Below, one piece after another: positions 1 to 8,960 of a stretch of DNA of 64,000 bases. Position 1 is the first letter of the stretch; every line of letters begins with the position of its first letter. The stretch comes from Actinoplanes italicus (GTDB taxonomy: Bacteria > Actinomycetota > Actinomycetes > Mycobacteriales > Micromonosporaceae), in the NCBI RefSeq assembly GCF_003001815.1, contig NZ_PVMZ01000001.1:186001-250000 (forward strand), in the 5' to 3' direction. Below the pieces are notes generated by a model that saw only the letters and a program-made list of their open reading frames with translations, did no database searches and had not been told where the DNA came from. The position numbers were made by a program, and so were the translations under genes.

Positions 1-3000
1 GGGTCGCGGCGTTCCGATCGTCACCGGAACCTTCACGCTCGGCGGACGATCCGGACTGGTCTGGGATCAGGTCTCCGGCCTCCTCGGCGTGCAGCGACGC
101 ACGGGGGCCGGCCTGCCGCACGTTGGTCGTCGATCCGGTCGTGGCGCTGCCCGCCCTGCGGTCTCCCGGGCGAGGCGAAGCCGGACCGGCCGGAAGCGGA
201 ACGATGGGCTGCTGGGCCGGCTCTGATCCGCCTTCGGCCACGGCGGTCCCGGGCCGGGTGCCGCCTTCGGGCGCCGGCTGGGGTTCGGCCTTGCCCTCCG
301 ACAATTCCGACACGGATCCGCCTTCAGCCGGCCGCGCCGTCGCCGGGTCGTGGCCCGCCTCGCCTGAGCCGGTGGTGGAGGCCGTGACGGACGTTGGGTC
401 GGCCGCGGCCTTGTCGTCGCGAGCGGCGACACCGCTCGTGGGGTTGCTGATCAACGGCCATTCCGGCGGTGAGCCGATCGTGCCGGGGACCGGCCCCGGG
501 GTCTGCTGGTCACGCGGCGGGTGCTGGTCGGCGGTCCGTTCCGGTGGTGAAGCGTCGGCCGTGCTGACCAGGCCGGTCGCTTCGACGGCTGCGGTCCGAT
601 CCGCGCTGGTCGCCGGAGCCGGGTTCGCGGGCCGTTCGGCGGCGGGCTTCGGGGATGGCCGTGGGCTTGGACGGGGAGCAGGGCTCGGGACGATATCGGT
701 GATGCCGGTGGCGATCCAGTCGGTCGCTGCCGGGCCGGTCCACAGTGCGATCCGCGAAGCGACAGGTGCCGTCTGTGCCGGGACCTGCTGCCCCGAGGCG
801 GCGTCCCGGTCGGCAACGGTGCTGGTGCCGGCGGGGTTGTCGGCGCTGGCCGCGGTAACGTCACCGGCCGAGGTGCCGGTGTCGGCCGAGGTGCCGGTGT
901 CGGCCGAGGTGCCGGTGTCGGCCGAGGTGCCGGTGTCGGCCGAGGTGCCGGTGTCGGCCGAGGTGCCGGTGTCGGCCGAGGTGCCGGTGTCGGCCGAGGT
1001 GCCGGTGTCGGCCGAGGTGCCGGTGTCGGCCGAGGTGCCGGTGTCGGCATTGGCGGCGGAAGCCGCCGAGCCGTCCTGGCGTGCCGCATCGGGAGTGGCA
1101 TCGACGCGGCTGGTGGCCGAGTCCGGCTGCTGGATCTCTTGGAACGCCTTCTTCGCTGGGTGGCCCGATTCCGCGGTGGTGTCTCTCGCGGGGGTGGCGA
1201 CCGGGGCAGCGGCGGCATGGACCCGGCCGGCGACTTCCGTGGGTGCCGTCGTGCCGCTACCGGCGGGTTTGGCAGTGGCCGGCTGATCGCCGGTGTCGCT
1301 GACCTCCGCGTCGTTCCCCTGACCGGCGGTTGCGTCGAGAATCGCGCCAACCGCCTGATCGACGGACCCGCTCAGCTCGGCGACGTTCGCCTTGTCGTCC
1401 GCATCTTCACGGGCGGGGGTGGTCGTGCGGCCGGTGAGGGTCGGTGTGTCCTCGAGGGTTTCCGGGCGGGTGTGGCCCGTGGCCGGGATCTCGCCGGTGT
1501 CGCGGCGGGGGGCGGCGATCGGGATGCGGGCGTTCGCCGACATGTTGCGGTTGCCGGGCTGGGTGGGTGTGAACTTGCCGGCGTTGCGGCGGGCGGCCTC
1601 GGCGAGGCGGGCGGCGGCCCGGGCTTCGGTCTGGCGGGCGCGTTCGGGCGCGGTCGCGGCCACCCAGGCGCCGACCGCTGTGGCCTGGAACTGCGGCAGA
1701 TCAGCGGCGGTGGGGCGGCGCTCGCCGCGGCGGGACGGGACGGTGCCGGGCTGCAGTCCGGCGATGGCCGGGGTGTCGCCGAGCAGGTTGAGCGGCTGGC
1801 CCGGGGCCGGAGTGTGCGCACCTGCCGGTCCGGCGGGGGCCGAGCCTCCAGCGAAGGCGGCGGCCGAGCCTCCAGCGAGCGCGGCAGCAGAGCCTCCGGT
1901 GAGGGCGGCGGCCGAGCCTCCGGTGAAGGCCGAACCCGCGGCGAACCCGGCGGCCGCACCCACGCGACCGGCAGCGGAACCGGCTGGACCCGCGGAACCG
2001 GTAGGACCCACGGAACCGACAGGACCCGCGGCGGAACCCGCGGAAGCCCCAACAGAACCCGCGGGAGCCCCAACGGAATCGGCGGGACTGGCGGAAGCGG
2101 CCGGGCTCGCGAGCGAACCGGGGGAACCGGCAGGACCGGGAAAACCGGAGGCGGCGATCGCGGCGGATCCGCTGGCGGCCGGGGAACCGGACACCGGCCC
2201 GGCGGAGACGCCGTCGGCCGCATGGGTCAGGGTCGCGGCCCGGGCGGGTGTCGCGTCGAACGGGACGTCGGTGGGCGTACCGCTGGGAAGGGGGTTGGTG
2301 AGGGTTGCGGCGTTGAGCGGGACCGCCCGGCCGGAAGGGAGCTCCGGCGCGTTGGGTGGCCAGGCGAACTGCGGCAGCGCCGGAGGCCGGGGGCGGGAGT
2401 CGGCGAGGGTTCGGGGGCGGTGTGCGCCACCGGAGCGGCCGCCCGCGAAGTAGGCGAGGCCGCCGGGGAGCGGGAGCGGGGCGCCGATGGCGTGCATGAG
2501 TTCGGGGACCTGGCTGGGTTCGACGACGTAGACGACCTCGCGGCGGCGGCCGGGCCAGACCAGTACGGTCACGCCGAGCATGACCAGCAGGGTGCCGAGG
2601 GTGAGCAGCCCCCAGGTGCTGGGGCCGAGCCAGCCGGGGCGGATCTCGGCGATGGTGGCGAGGCGCATGACGGGGCCGCCGTCAGCATTCATCAATACCA
2701 GGCTGTACGGGCGATCGCCCAGCTCAGCGGGGGTGAGGCTGATCTGGCCGACGCCGCTGGCGGTCCAGAATCCCTGTTGTCCGGGTGGTCCGGCGGGCGC
2801 CTGGCGTCCACCAGCACGGGTCGTGGTGACGGGCAGGGCGCCGGTGCCGATGTCGACGGCGTCGATCTGGCTGAACGGGACCCCGGTCAGGTAACGCGCG
2901 ACCTCGTCGGAGGGGGCGAGGCCGAGGAAGGCCCGGCCCTCGACGGTGGCGGCGGAGAGCCGCAGCTGAGTGTCGCCGATACGGGCGAACGGCACGTCGT

Positions 3001-3190
3001 CGCGCAGCAACTGGTCGATGTCGGGGACGATCACGGCGTACCCGGGGACGGTGAGCCGTTGCAGCTCGCCACTGAACGCGCCGCCGGGATCGCGGTGCTG
3101 CATGACCGCCCAGAGGCCGCCACCGGCCAGCAGTGCCGGCAGTCCGGTGGTCAGTAACAACATGCCGAGGATCGTGCGGAACACCCGCAT
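1..3190 (-). CDS. Large membrane-anchored low-complexity protein (partial, C-terminus beyond window)
   Basis: At least 1063 codons stay open on the minus strand from ATG 3190 to the left edge, so the C-terminus is missing. GGGGGAGA lies just before the start. The N-terminus has a hydrophobic segment (about residues 5-30), then a folded, probably extracytoplasmic region of about 150 residues, then a second membrane helix (about 190-210) followed by arginines. After this the protein is almost entirely Ala/Pro/Ser/Thr/Gly, with collagen-like GSAGPAGS stretches, SAAALTGG repeats and ten exact copies of DTGTSA. The topology suggests a small outer domain with a long cytoplasmic or disordered tail. 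I do not recognise a family and assign no function. The long open frames on the plus strand opposite are by-products of the GC-rich repeats. Confidence 0.8.
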   Translation of the reverse strand, partial: MRVFRTILGMLLLTTGLPALLAGGGLWAVMQHRDPGGAFSGELQRLTVPGYAVIVPDIDQLLRDDVPFARIGDTQLRLSAATVEGRAFLGLAPSDEVARYLTGVPFSQIDAVDIGTGALPVTTTRAGGRQAPAGPPGQQGFWTASGVGQISLTPAELGDRPYSLVLMNADGGPVMRLATIAEIRPGWLGPSTWGLLTLGTLLVMLGVTVLVWPGRRREVVYVVEPSQVPELMHAIGAPLPLPGGLAYFAGGRSGGAHRPRTLADSRPRPPALPQFAWPPNAPELPSGRAVPLNAATLTNPLPSGTPTDVPFDATPARAATLTHAADGVSAGPVSGSPAASGSAAIAASGFPGPAGSPGSLASPAASASPADSVGAPAGSVGASAGSAAGPVGSVGPTGSAGPAGSAAGRVGAAAGFAAGSAFTGGSAAALTGGSAAALAGGSAAAFAGGSAPAGPAGAHTPAPGQPLNLLGDTPAIAGLQPGTVPSRRGERRPTAADLPQFQATAVGAWVAATAPERARQTEARAAARLAEAARRNAGKFTPTQPGNRNMSANARIPIAAPRRDTGEIPATGHTRPETLEDTPTLTGRTTTPAREDADDKANVAELSGSVDQAVGAILDATAGQGNDAEVSDTGDQPATAKPAGSGTTAPTEVAGRVHAAAAPVATPARDTTAESGHPAKKAFQEIQQPDSATSRVDATPDAARQDGSAASAANADTGTSADTGTSADTGTSADTGTSADTGTSADTGTSADTGTSADTGTSADTGTSADTGTSAGDVTAASADNPAGTSTVADRDAASGQQVPAQTAPVASRIALWTGPAATDWIATGITDIVPSPAPRPSPRPSPKPAAERPANPAPATSADRTAAVEATGLVSTADASPPERTADQHPPRDQQTPGPVPGTIGSPPEWPLISNPTSGVAARDDKAAADPTSVTASTTGSGEAGHDPATARPAEGGSVSELSEGKAEPQPAPEGGTRPGTAVAEGGSEPAQQPIVPLPAGPASPRPGDRRAGSATTGSTTNVRQAGPRASLHAEEAGDLIPDQSGSSAEREGSGDDRNAAT
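867..1046. repeat. 18-bp tandem repeat, 10 identical copies
   Basis: Ten perfect head-to-tail copies of GCCGAGGTGCCGGTGTCG. On the minus strand each codes for the hexapeptide DTGTSA (in some phase) in the tail of the overlapping large protein. The absence of any base difference between copies points to recent expansion or active homogenisation. Confidence 0.97.
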
Positions 3191-3301
3191 CTGTGTCTCC
3201 CCCTTCCCGGGCGGTACTGCGGAGACCATACAGATGCAAATAACCCCAAAGTGGTCAAATGGGCACGCGTGCCCCCGATAGATATGAAACGCGGTCGTAC
3301 G

Positions 3302-4969
3302 TCAGGAGATCTTGGCGGTCATGGTCAGGTTGCTCTGATCGATCTCGGTCGTCCGGGCGGTGAACTTGAACGTCCACTCCCCCGCCTGCGGCAGCGCGAT
3401 GTCACCGATGGCGTGGAAGTCGGTGATCCGCAGCAGCGGGATCTCGATCGCCTCGATGCCCTTGGCCGGCAGCGACGCGGTCGCCTTCCACTCGACGACC
3501 GGCAGCGGCTTGCTGTCGAGCGTGTAGGCGTACAGATGAATCGAATTGTTTCCGACCTTGGCCGGGAAGACGCTGACCTGCAGCGACATGTTCTGGCTGG
3601 TGAGCGTCTCGGAGATCGTGCTCGGGGTGCTGGTGCCGACCTCGGCGGCCTGCACGGTCCTCGGCGGCGGCTCCTGGACCAGGAACGACGTCACCCCGAG
3701 GATCACCGCGATGATCGCCAGCTCGGCCATCACGATCTTGCGCAGCGGGCCGGGCGAATCCTCGGCCGCACGCGAGTTGACCAGCTTGCGGGAGAAGGCC
3801 GCGATGCCGATCACCACGGCCGCGAGACCGATCTTGGCGAGGATCATCCGGCCGTACGTGCTGTTGATCAGGCCATCGATGTTGGACACCTCGATCAGCG
3901 ACTGCACCACGCCCGCGAAGATCAGCGCGCCGACCGCGGCCATCGCCCAGCGCGACCAGATCGGCAGGATCGCGCCGAGTTCGCGGCCGTTGGCGCGGGG
4001 CAGCAGGAAGCCGAGCAGCATCACCAGACCACCCACCCAGACGGCCACCGCGCCCAGGTGCAGGGCATCGATCACGACCGACACCCCGGCCACCGGGGAG
4101 GCCGTCGGGTGACCGGTCAGCGGCCACGTCGCCAGGGCCGCCACGCCCAGCACGCCGAGCAGCGCCAGGTCGAGCCGTGACTCGCCGCCGCCGGGACCGG
4201 TGAGCAGCGGGCGCAGCAGGAAGGCGGCGGCCGTGACCACGCCGAGACGGACCAGCATGACCGCCCCGAAGGTGCTGCCGAGCACCGTCCGGATGTCGTC
4301 CACGGTCACGTCGAACAGGCCGGAGCCGAGCGTGTACGGCGCCTGCAGCCACAGCCCGAGCAGGGTGCTGCCGACGACCAGTCCGATGCCGGTCCAGATC
4401 AGCCGGCCGGGTCCGCGCCGGTCCAGCCGGTGCGGCCACAGCAGCGCCAGGACCAGCACCGGGCCGACCAGGAGGATGAGTCCGGCGTACCCCAGATATT
4501 TTCCGACCGGGATCAGCGCCTTGACCACCGGGTCGACCGTGACGTCGGCCTCGGAGTCCGCCGACGGCGGCGTCGACGCCGCACCGACCGAGTACGTGAT
4601 CGTGCCGGCCACCGGGTGGCTGTCCGCCGAGGTGACCCGGTAGCTGACCAGGTAGGTCCCGCGACCGCCGCCGGTGCGCAGCGGGATCGTCACCTCGGAG
4701 CCGCTGACCGTCGGCTCGCCCTGATCGGCACGGGAGCCGTCGGGCGCCAGCACGCGAATCTTGCCGGCGATGAGCTGGACCGACTCGCTGAAGGTCAGGG
4801 TCACCCGGTTCGGGGCGTCCGGCACCACCGAGCCGTTGGCCGGGTCGCTGGCCGTCAGGGCGGCGTGTGCACTGGCAGGAGCCGAGGTCAGCAGCGACCC
4901 GAAAACTCCGAACAGCAGCGCGACCAGCACAGTTGTCACCCGGCGGCGGTCCACGGTCATGACTGGCAT
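3302..4969 (-). CDS. CopC/CopD-family copper resistance membrane protein
   Basis: 555 residues. A signal peptide ends at ASA before HAALTASDPANGSVV, the start of a CopC domain whose mature N-terminal His and the later SADSHPVAG motif are the usual Cu(II) ligands. About eight membrane helices of a CopD domain follow, then a C-terminal YtkA-like beta domain ending in TMTAKIS. The family binds copper outside the membrane and is thought to move or store it; the direction of transport is unsettled. Two in-frame ATGs (4969 and 4960) are possible; the longer is reported. The gene diverges from an ECF sigma factor with only 56 bp between starts, so the promoters must overlap or interact. Confidence 0.9.
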   Translation of the reverse strand: MPVMTVDRRRVTTVLVALLFGVFGSLLTSAPASAHAALTASDPANGSVVPDAPNRVTLTFSESVQLIAGKIRVLAPDGSRADQGEPTVSGSEVTIPLRTGGGRGTYLVSYRVTSADSHPVAGTITYSVGAASTPPSADSEADVTVDPVVKALIPVGKYLGYAGLILLVGPVLVLALLWPHRLDRRGPGRLIWTGIGLVVGSTLLGLWLQAPYTLGSGLFDVTVDDIRTVLGSTFGAVMLVRLGVVTAAAFLLRPLLTGPGGGESRLDLALLGVLGVAALATWPLTGHPTASPVAGVSVVIDALHLGAVAVWVGGLVMLLGFLLPRANGRELGAILPIWSRWAMAAVGALIFAGVVQSLIEVSNIDGLINSTYGRMILAKIGLAAVVIGIAAFSRKLVNSRAAEDSPGPLRKIVMAELAIIAVILGVTSFLVQEPPPRTVQAAEVGTSTPSTISETLTSQNMSLQVSVFPAKVGNNSIHLYAYTLDSKPLPVVEWKATASLPAKGIEAIEIPLLRITDFHAIGDIALPQAGEWTFKFTARTTEIDQSNLTMTAKIS

Positions 4970-5025
4970 CCCGCCATGGTTCCAGATCCTCGATCGAGGC
5001 GGCTGAGCGCGTACCATAACGCCTC

Positions 5026-5574
5026 GTGACGGCAGGTGACGGAGAAACGGACGAGACCACCGCACTGGCCTTGGCGGCCCGCGACGGTGACCGGGCGGCA
5101 CAGGCCGCGTTCGTGCGCGCCACCCAGACGGAGGTCTGGCGGTTCACCGCCGCGCTGGTCGACCCGGGCGCTGCCGACGACCTGACCCAGGAGACCTTCC
5201 TGCGGGCGTTCCGGGCACTCGACACCTTCGCGGGACGCTCGAGCGTACGCACCTGGCTGCTCGGCATCGCCCGTCGCACCTGCGCCGACCACCTGCGCTC
5301 GGTGGTGCGCCGCCGGCGGCTCGACACCCGGCTCGCCGTGCAGGCCCTCACCGAGGCGCCCGTTCCCGATCCGGCACATCGGCTCAGCAGCGCCGACCTG
5401 CTCGGCCGGCTCAGTGAGGAGCGGCGCACCGCGTTCCTGCTGACCCAGGTGCTCGGGCTGTCTTACGCGGAGGCCGCCGAGGTCGAGGAGGTCCCGGTCG
5501 GCACGATCCGCTCCCGGGTGGCCCGTGCCCGCGACGAACTCATCACCGCGGTGGCACAGGCCCGGGCGAGTTAG
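5026..5574 (+). CDS. ECF-type RNA polymerase sigma factor
   Basis: 182 residues, the usual ECF size. Region 2 is visible around DLTQETFLRAFRAL and region 4 around LGLSYAEAAEVEEVPVGTI followed by RSRVARAR, the promoter -35 helix-turn-helix. The start is GTG 5026, 8 nt after TACCAT (5012-5017), a leaderless arrangement. No anti-sigma factor gene is adjacent. It faces the CopC/CopD gene and precedes a MauE/DsbA-like redox set, so a role in extracytoplasmic copper or thiol control is plausible; this is inference from context. Of the mycobacterial ECF factors SigC also lacks an adjacent anti-sigma gene and has been linked to copper, but orthology is not shown here. Confidence 0.92.
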   Translation: MTAGDGETDETTALALAARDGDRAAQAAFVRATQTEVWRFTAALVDPGAADDLTQETFLRAFRALDTFAGRSSVRTWLLGIARRTCADHLRSVVRRRRLDTRLAVQALTEAPVPDPAHRLSSADLLGRLSEERRTAFLLTQVLGLSYAEAAEVEEVPVGTIRSRVARARDELITAVAQARAS

Positions 5575-5660
5575 GACTTCCGGCCCTTTCCTCCTCACAC
5601 CCACGAGTCAGAATTGTCGGGAACCGGAACACGACGGACGCCGACCAACAAGGTGTGACC

Positions 5661-6152
5661 ATGGAAACCGCACGGCAGAGCCGGATGCCGGCCGCCTGGC
5701 CGTGGATCTCCACGGTGGCCCGGCTCGGCCTGGCCGCGGTCTGGCTGATCGCCGGCGGCCTCAAGGTCGGTGACCTCGCCGCGTCAGCCCGCGCCGTCAA
5801 CGCCTATCAGCTGATGTCCTACGACACCGCCAAGGTCGTCGGGGCCGTTCAGCCGTTCCTGGAGATCGCGATCGGACTGCTCCTGCTGTCCGGCCTCGCG
5901 ACCCGGCTGACCGCCGCCATCTCCGCGATCCTCATGGTGATCTTCATCGCCGGCATCTCCTGGGCGTGGGCCGAGGGACTGCGGATCGACTGCGGCTGCT
6001 TCAGCGACGGCGGCGAACTGGGCGCCGGCGAGACCACCGCGTACGGCGTCGACATCCTGCGTGACGTGGTGTTCGTGGCACTCTCCGGACTCCTGGTGTG
6101 GCGGCCCCGGACCCGGTTCTCACTCGACGGTCTTCTCCTGGGGGAACGATGA
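5661..6152 (+). CDS. MauE/DoxX-like redox membrane protein
   Basis: 163 residues with four membrane helices. The pattern RLGLAAVWLIAGGLKVGDL at the first helix and the IDCGCFSDGGELG motif, with its Cys-x-Cys pair, are typical of the MauE/DoxX group that supports disulfide or heme-protein maturation. ATG 5661 is preferred over GTG 5655 because AAGG lies 7 nt upstream of it. The stop overlaps the ATG of the following DsbA-like gene (ATGA), so the two are translationally coupled. Likely function: passing electrons or oxidising equivalents across the membrane for the thioredoxin partner. Confidence 0.85.
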   Translation: METARQSRMPAAWPWISTVARLGLAAVWLIAGGLKVGDLAASARAVNAYQLMSYDTAKVVGAVQPFLEIAIGLLLLSGLATRLTAAISAILMVIFIAGISWAWAEGLRIDCGCFSDGGELGAGETTAYGVDILRDVVFVALSGLLVWRPRTRFSLDGLLLGER

Positions 6153-6871
6153 GCAAGGGCAAGGACCGCGCCGCCCTGGCGCGGCAGGTCGTCGCCGACC
6201 AGAAGGCGGCCGAACGGCGCCGCGCCGTGACGCTGTGGACCTCCGTGGCGGTGGTCCTGGTCCTCTTCGTGGCCGGCCTGATCGGCTACACCACCCTTAC
6301 CGGGCAGGACGAGGGCGAACTCGTCGTCCCGAGCGCGGCCGTCGACGACGGCTCAGCGTTCGCCGTCGGCAGCGGACCGGTCACGGTCGACGTCTACGAG
6401 GACTTCATGTGCCCGGCGTGCGGCAACTTCGAGCAGACCACCGGGCCTGCCCTCAAGCAGCTCGCCGGCGAGGGCCGGATCACCCTACGATTCCATCCCG
6501 TGGCGATCCTGGACCGGTTCTCGAAGGGCGCCGAGTACTCCACCCGGGCCGCCGCCGCATCCGCGGCCGCCGGACAGGCCGGCAAGTTCACCGAGTTCCA
6601 CGACGCCCTCTACGCCAACCGGCCCGAGGAGAACACCACCGGCCTCACCGACGCGAAGATGATCGAGCTGGCCGCCTCGGCCGGGCTGACCGACGCCACT
6701 TTCGTCGACGCGGTCAACGAGGGAACGTACAAGGCATGGGCGACACAGGTCACCGAGAAGTTCTCCGCGAAGGGCTTCAGCGGCACACCGACCATCACGG
6801 TGAACGGCGAGCAGGTCACCGATCCCACGGCCGAGACCGTCACCCAGGCCATCGAAAAGGCCACCGGGTGA
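6149..6871 (+). CDS. DsbA-family membrane-anchored thioredoxin-like oxidoreductase
   Basis: 240 residues. A charged N-terminus is followed by one membrane anchor (about 31-52), then a thioredoxin fold with the redox motif CPAC in EDFMCPACGNFEQT, and the cis-Pro region GFSGTPTITVNGEQV. This is the layout of actinobacterial extracytoplasmic DsbA/BdbD-like proteins that form or isomerise disulfides in exported proteins. The start overlaps the MauE-like stop by 4 bp and the stop overlaps the next GTG, so three genes form one transcription unit. Substrate unknown. Confidence 0.92.
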   Translation: MSKGKDRAALARQVVADQKAAERRRAVTLWTSVAVVLVLFVAGLIGYTTLTGQDEGELVVPSAAVDDGSAFAVGSGPVTVDVYEDFMCPACGNFEQTTGPALKQLAGEGRITLRFHPVAILDRFSKGAEYSTRAAAASAAAGQAGKFTEFHDALYANRPEENTTGLTDAKMIELAASAGLTDATFVDAVNEGTYKAWATQVTEKFSAKGFSGTPTITVNGEQVTDPTAETVTQAIEKATG

Positions 6872-7842
6872 GACGGCTCCTCAACGCGCTCCTCGCGGTG
6901 GCCGGCGCGATCCTCGTGCCGGCCACCCCCGCGTTCGCGCACGCCGGGGACACCACCTCGGTCAGCGACTACCGGGTTACCGTCACCGGGCTAAGCAACC
7001 CGATGGACGGCGTCACCGTCCGGGTCGTCGAGGGCGGCGCGCGCCTCGAACTGCGCAACGACAGCGGACGGGCCGTCGAGATCCTCGGCTACTCCGGCGA
7101 GCCCTATCTCGAGGTACGTCCGGACGGCACCTACGAGAACACCGCCTCGCCCGCGACGTACCTCAATGAGACCCTGACCGGCGAGGCCACCGTCCCACCC
7201 GCCGCCGATCCGACCACCGCGCCCACCTGGCGCAAGATCTCCGGCGACACCGGGGTCCGCTGGCACGACCAGCGCACCCGATGGACCGAGGCCGCCCTGC
7301 CCGCCGAAGTCACCGCCGCACCCGACCGGCCGCACCGCCTCCGCGAATGGAGCGTGCCGCTGCGCGACCAGGTGCGCACGTTCGAGATCCAGGGCACGCT
7401 CGACTACGAGCCGCCCCCGGCGGCCTGGGCCTGGTGGTCCGGCGCGGCGCTGCTGGGCCTCGCCGTCGTCTTTCTCGCACGGCGGTGGTCCCGGTCGGCC
7501 GGTCCGCTCGCGCTCTTCGGCGGCCTCATGACCATGGCGTACGTGGTGACGAGCGCCCTGGACGGCGCGGGCTGGGCCGGCGTCCCGATTCTGGCGGCGC
7601 TGCTCGCCTGCGCGGCCGCCTGGCGCCACCCGCCGTTCTATCTGACGCTGGCCGGGTTCGTGCTGGCCGCCTTCGCCGGATTCGGAGGCGCCGACGTGTT
7701 CTTCGCCTCCGTGGTCCCCTCCGCCGGCCCCGGATGGTTCCCCCGGGCCGCGGTCGCGGTCGCCGTCGGAGTGGGCAGCGGCCTGGCGGTCACCGGAGTT
7801 CTCCGGCTCCGCGCCGCCCTGCCCGACCCCGTTCCGGCCTGA
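6868..7842 (+). CDS. Secreted/membrane protein with C-terminal helices, unknown function
   Basis: 324 residues starting at GTG 6868, which overlaps the preceding stop (GTGA). A signal peptide ends near AFAHAGDTTSVSDYR, so the mature N-terminus carries a His, as in CopC-type proteins. An outer beta-rich region of about 165 residues follows, then about five membrane helices in the C-terminal half, ending PDPVPA. I do not recognise a named family. Tight coupling to the DsbA and MauE-like genes and proximity to the CopC/CopD protein suggest a place in the same outer redox or copper pathway. It converges with the Asp23 gene, 8 bp away. Confidence 0.8.
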   Translation: MRRLLNALLAVAGAILVPATPAFAHAGDTTSVSDYRVTVTGLSNPMDGVTVRVVEGGARLELRNDSGRAVEILGYSGEPYLEVRPDGTYENTASPATYLNETLTGEATVPPAADPTTAPTWRKISGDTGVRWHDQRTRWTEAALPAEVTAAPDRPHRLREWSVPLRDQVRTFEIQGTLDYEPPPAAWAWWSGAALLGLAVVFLARRWSRSAGPLALFGGLMTMAYVVTSALDGAGWAGVPILAALLACAAAWRHPPFYLTLAGFVLAAFAGFGGADVFFASVVPSAGPGWFPRAAVAVAVGVGSGLAVTGVLRLRAALPDPVPA

Positions 7843-7850
7843 AATTCTCT

Positions 7851-8222
7851 TCAGACTCCCGCGATGTCGTCCACGTTCACGTTGACGGCCAGCACGTTCA
7901 GGCCGTAACCCTGAAGGGCCGCGGTGACCGCCTGCTGGACCGCGGCGGTGACCTCGGCCACCACCCGGCCGGCCTCCAGGACCAGCACCACGCTGACCGT
8001 CACATCGCTGCCGGTCACCTTCGCCGACACGCCGCGGCTCGCGTCGCCGACCGTGTCGAGGCCGACCTTGTCGAGAACGCTGTTGAAGAAGCGGGCCACG
8101 TCACCGCCCAGCTCCGCGACACCCGGCACGGCCTTCGCTGCCGCAACGGTGATCTTCTCGACGACCTCGCTGGAGACGGTGGTGGTGCCCGCCTGGGTCG
8201 TGGGGTCCGTAGCCTCGCTCAT
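7851..8222 (-). CDS. Asp23/Gls24 family envelope stress protein
   Basis: 123 residues starting with MSEATDPTTQAG; the ATG at 8222 has GGAGAT upstream. The core reads VSSEVVEKITVAAAKAVPGV, then a variable middle and the ending VLAVNVNVDDIAGV, which are hallmarks of the Asp23/Gls24 family. Members sit at the membrane and take part in cell-envelope stress responses, without enzymatic activity. Actinobacterial genomes often carry several; here it is single. It converges with the operon to its left. Confidence 0.92.
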   Translation of the reverse strand: MSEATDPTTQAGTTTVSSEVVEKITVAAAKAVPGVAELGGDVARFFNSVLDKVGLDTVGDASRGVSAKVTGSDVTVSVVLVLEAGRVVAEVTAAVQQAVTAALQGYGLNVLAVNVNVDDIAGV

Positions 8223-8474
8223 CGCGCTGATCTCCACTCTCGACGCCTGTGCCGCGCAGCGTACTTCCGCACGGTGCGACCGTGCCATCCCGGTCCGGGC
8301 CGGGAGAATCACGCGGAGGCTGGTACTCGGTGCGCAGAACGTCCTGCCGAATGGTGCCGTTTCCGTTCCCGACCGGCATTCCGGGATTCACTTCCGCCCC
8401 ACCGGAATGGCCACGGAAACGGATTCCACAGGTGTCAATAATTGGCACAGCCGACCCCGGCCACGCATCGTCAC

Positions 8475-8503
8475 CAATTGCTAACGTTCAGTCATTGCAA
8501 TTG
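8475..8503. promoter_or_regulatory. Paired CAATTG motifs in front of AdoMet decarboxylase gene
   Basis: Two CAATTG palindromes (8475-8480 and 8498-8503) lie 23 bp apart in an AT-rich patch just before the ribosome-binding site of the downstream gene. Spacing near two helical turns would suit a dimeric regulator. No known operator is matched. Confidence 0.3.
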
Positions 8504-8517
8504 TTCGAGGAGGAGCG

Positions 8518-8940
8518 ATGGACCATTACGGCGACGAACTCACCCTCCGGCTCTCCGGGATAGCCGACACCAGGCTCCTCGACGACGACGCCGCCCTCAC
8601 CCGCTTCATGCGCGACCTGGTCACCCGCATCGGCATGACCGTCATCGCCGGGCCCCTGGTCGCCACCGAGCACGGCCCGCCCCAGAAAGCGGGGAAATCC
8701 GCCGTCGTCATCCTCGCCGAATCGCACGCCGCCATGCACACGTACCCACACCTACGGGAGATCTTCGTCAACATCTTCTCCTGCAAACCGTTCCGCGAAG
8801 AGGACGTGCTCAGCGAATTCCACCGCCTCGTCGGCGACTACGAGATCACCGAACGCACCTTCACCAGGCGCGGCGAGGAATGGCCCCGCGACCTCACCGC
8901 GGCACGACGCCTGTGGAGCGCGCAACGGATTCCCGGCTGA
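8518..8940 (+). CDS. speH: S-adenosylmethionine decarboxylase proenzyme
   Basis: 140 residues. The enzyme makes decarboxylated AdoMet, the aminopropyl donor for spermidine. The prokaryotic class motif is clear: LAESHAAMHTYP, where the chain should self-cleave between Glu68 and Ser69 to create the pyruvoyl group, with His74 as processing residue and Cys89 (FSCK) as catalytic acid. A strong GAGGAGGAG precedes ATG 8518. No spermidine synthase is adjacent, so the aminopropyl acceptor enzyme must be encoded elsewhere or the product used otherwise. The gene symbol follows the family. Confidence 0.88.
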   Translation: MDHYGDELTLRLSGIADTRLLDDDAALTRFMRDLVTRIGMTVIAGPLVATEHGPPQKAGKSAVVILAESHAAMHTYPHLREIFVNIFSCKPFREEDVLSEFHRLVGDYEITERTFTRRGEEWPRDLTAARRLWSAQRIPG

Positions 8941-8960
8941 TCCGCACTAGGGTCGGTTCC

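Noticed and set aside
123..3157. Long plus-strand frames (387 and 672 codons) opposite the left-end gene
   Set aside because: They arise from GC-rich repeats read in the wrong strand, lack ribosome-binding sites and domains, while the minus frame has signal segment, membrane helix and open reading to the edge.
3251..4180. Plus-strand frame rich in Arg, Asp and Gly
   Set aside because: It is antisense to the CopC/CopD gene, which has clear domains and membrane helices.
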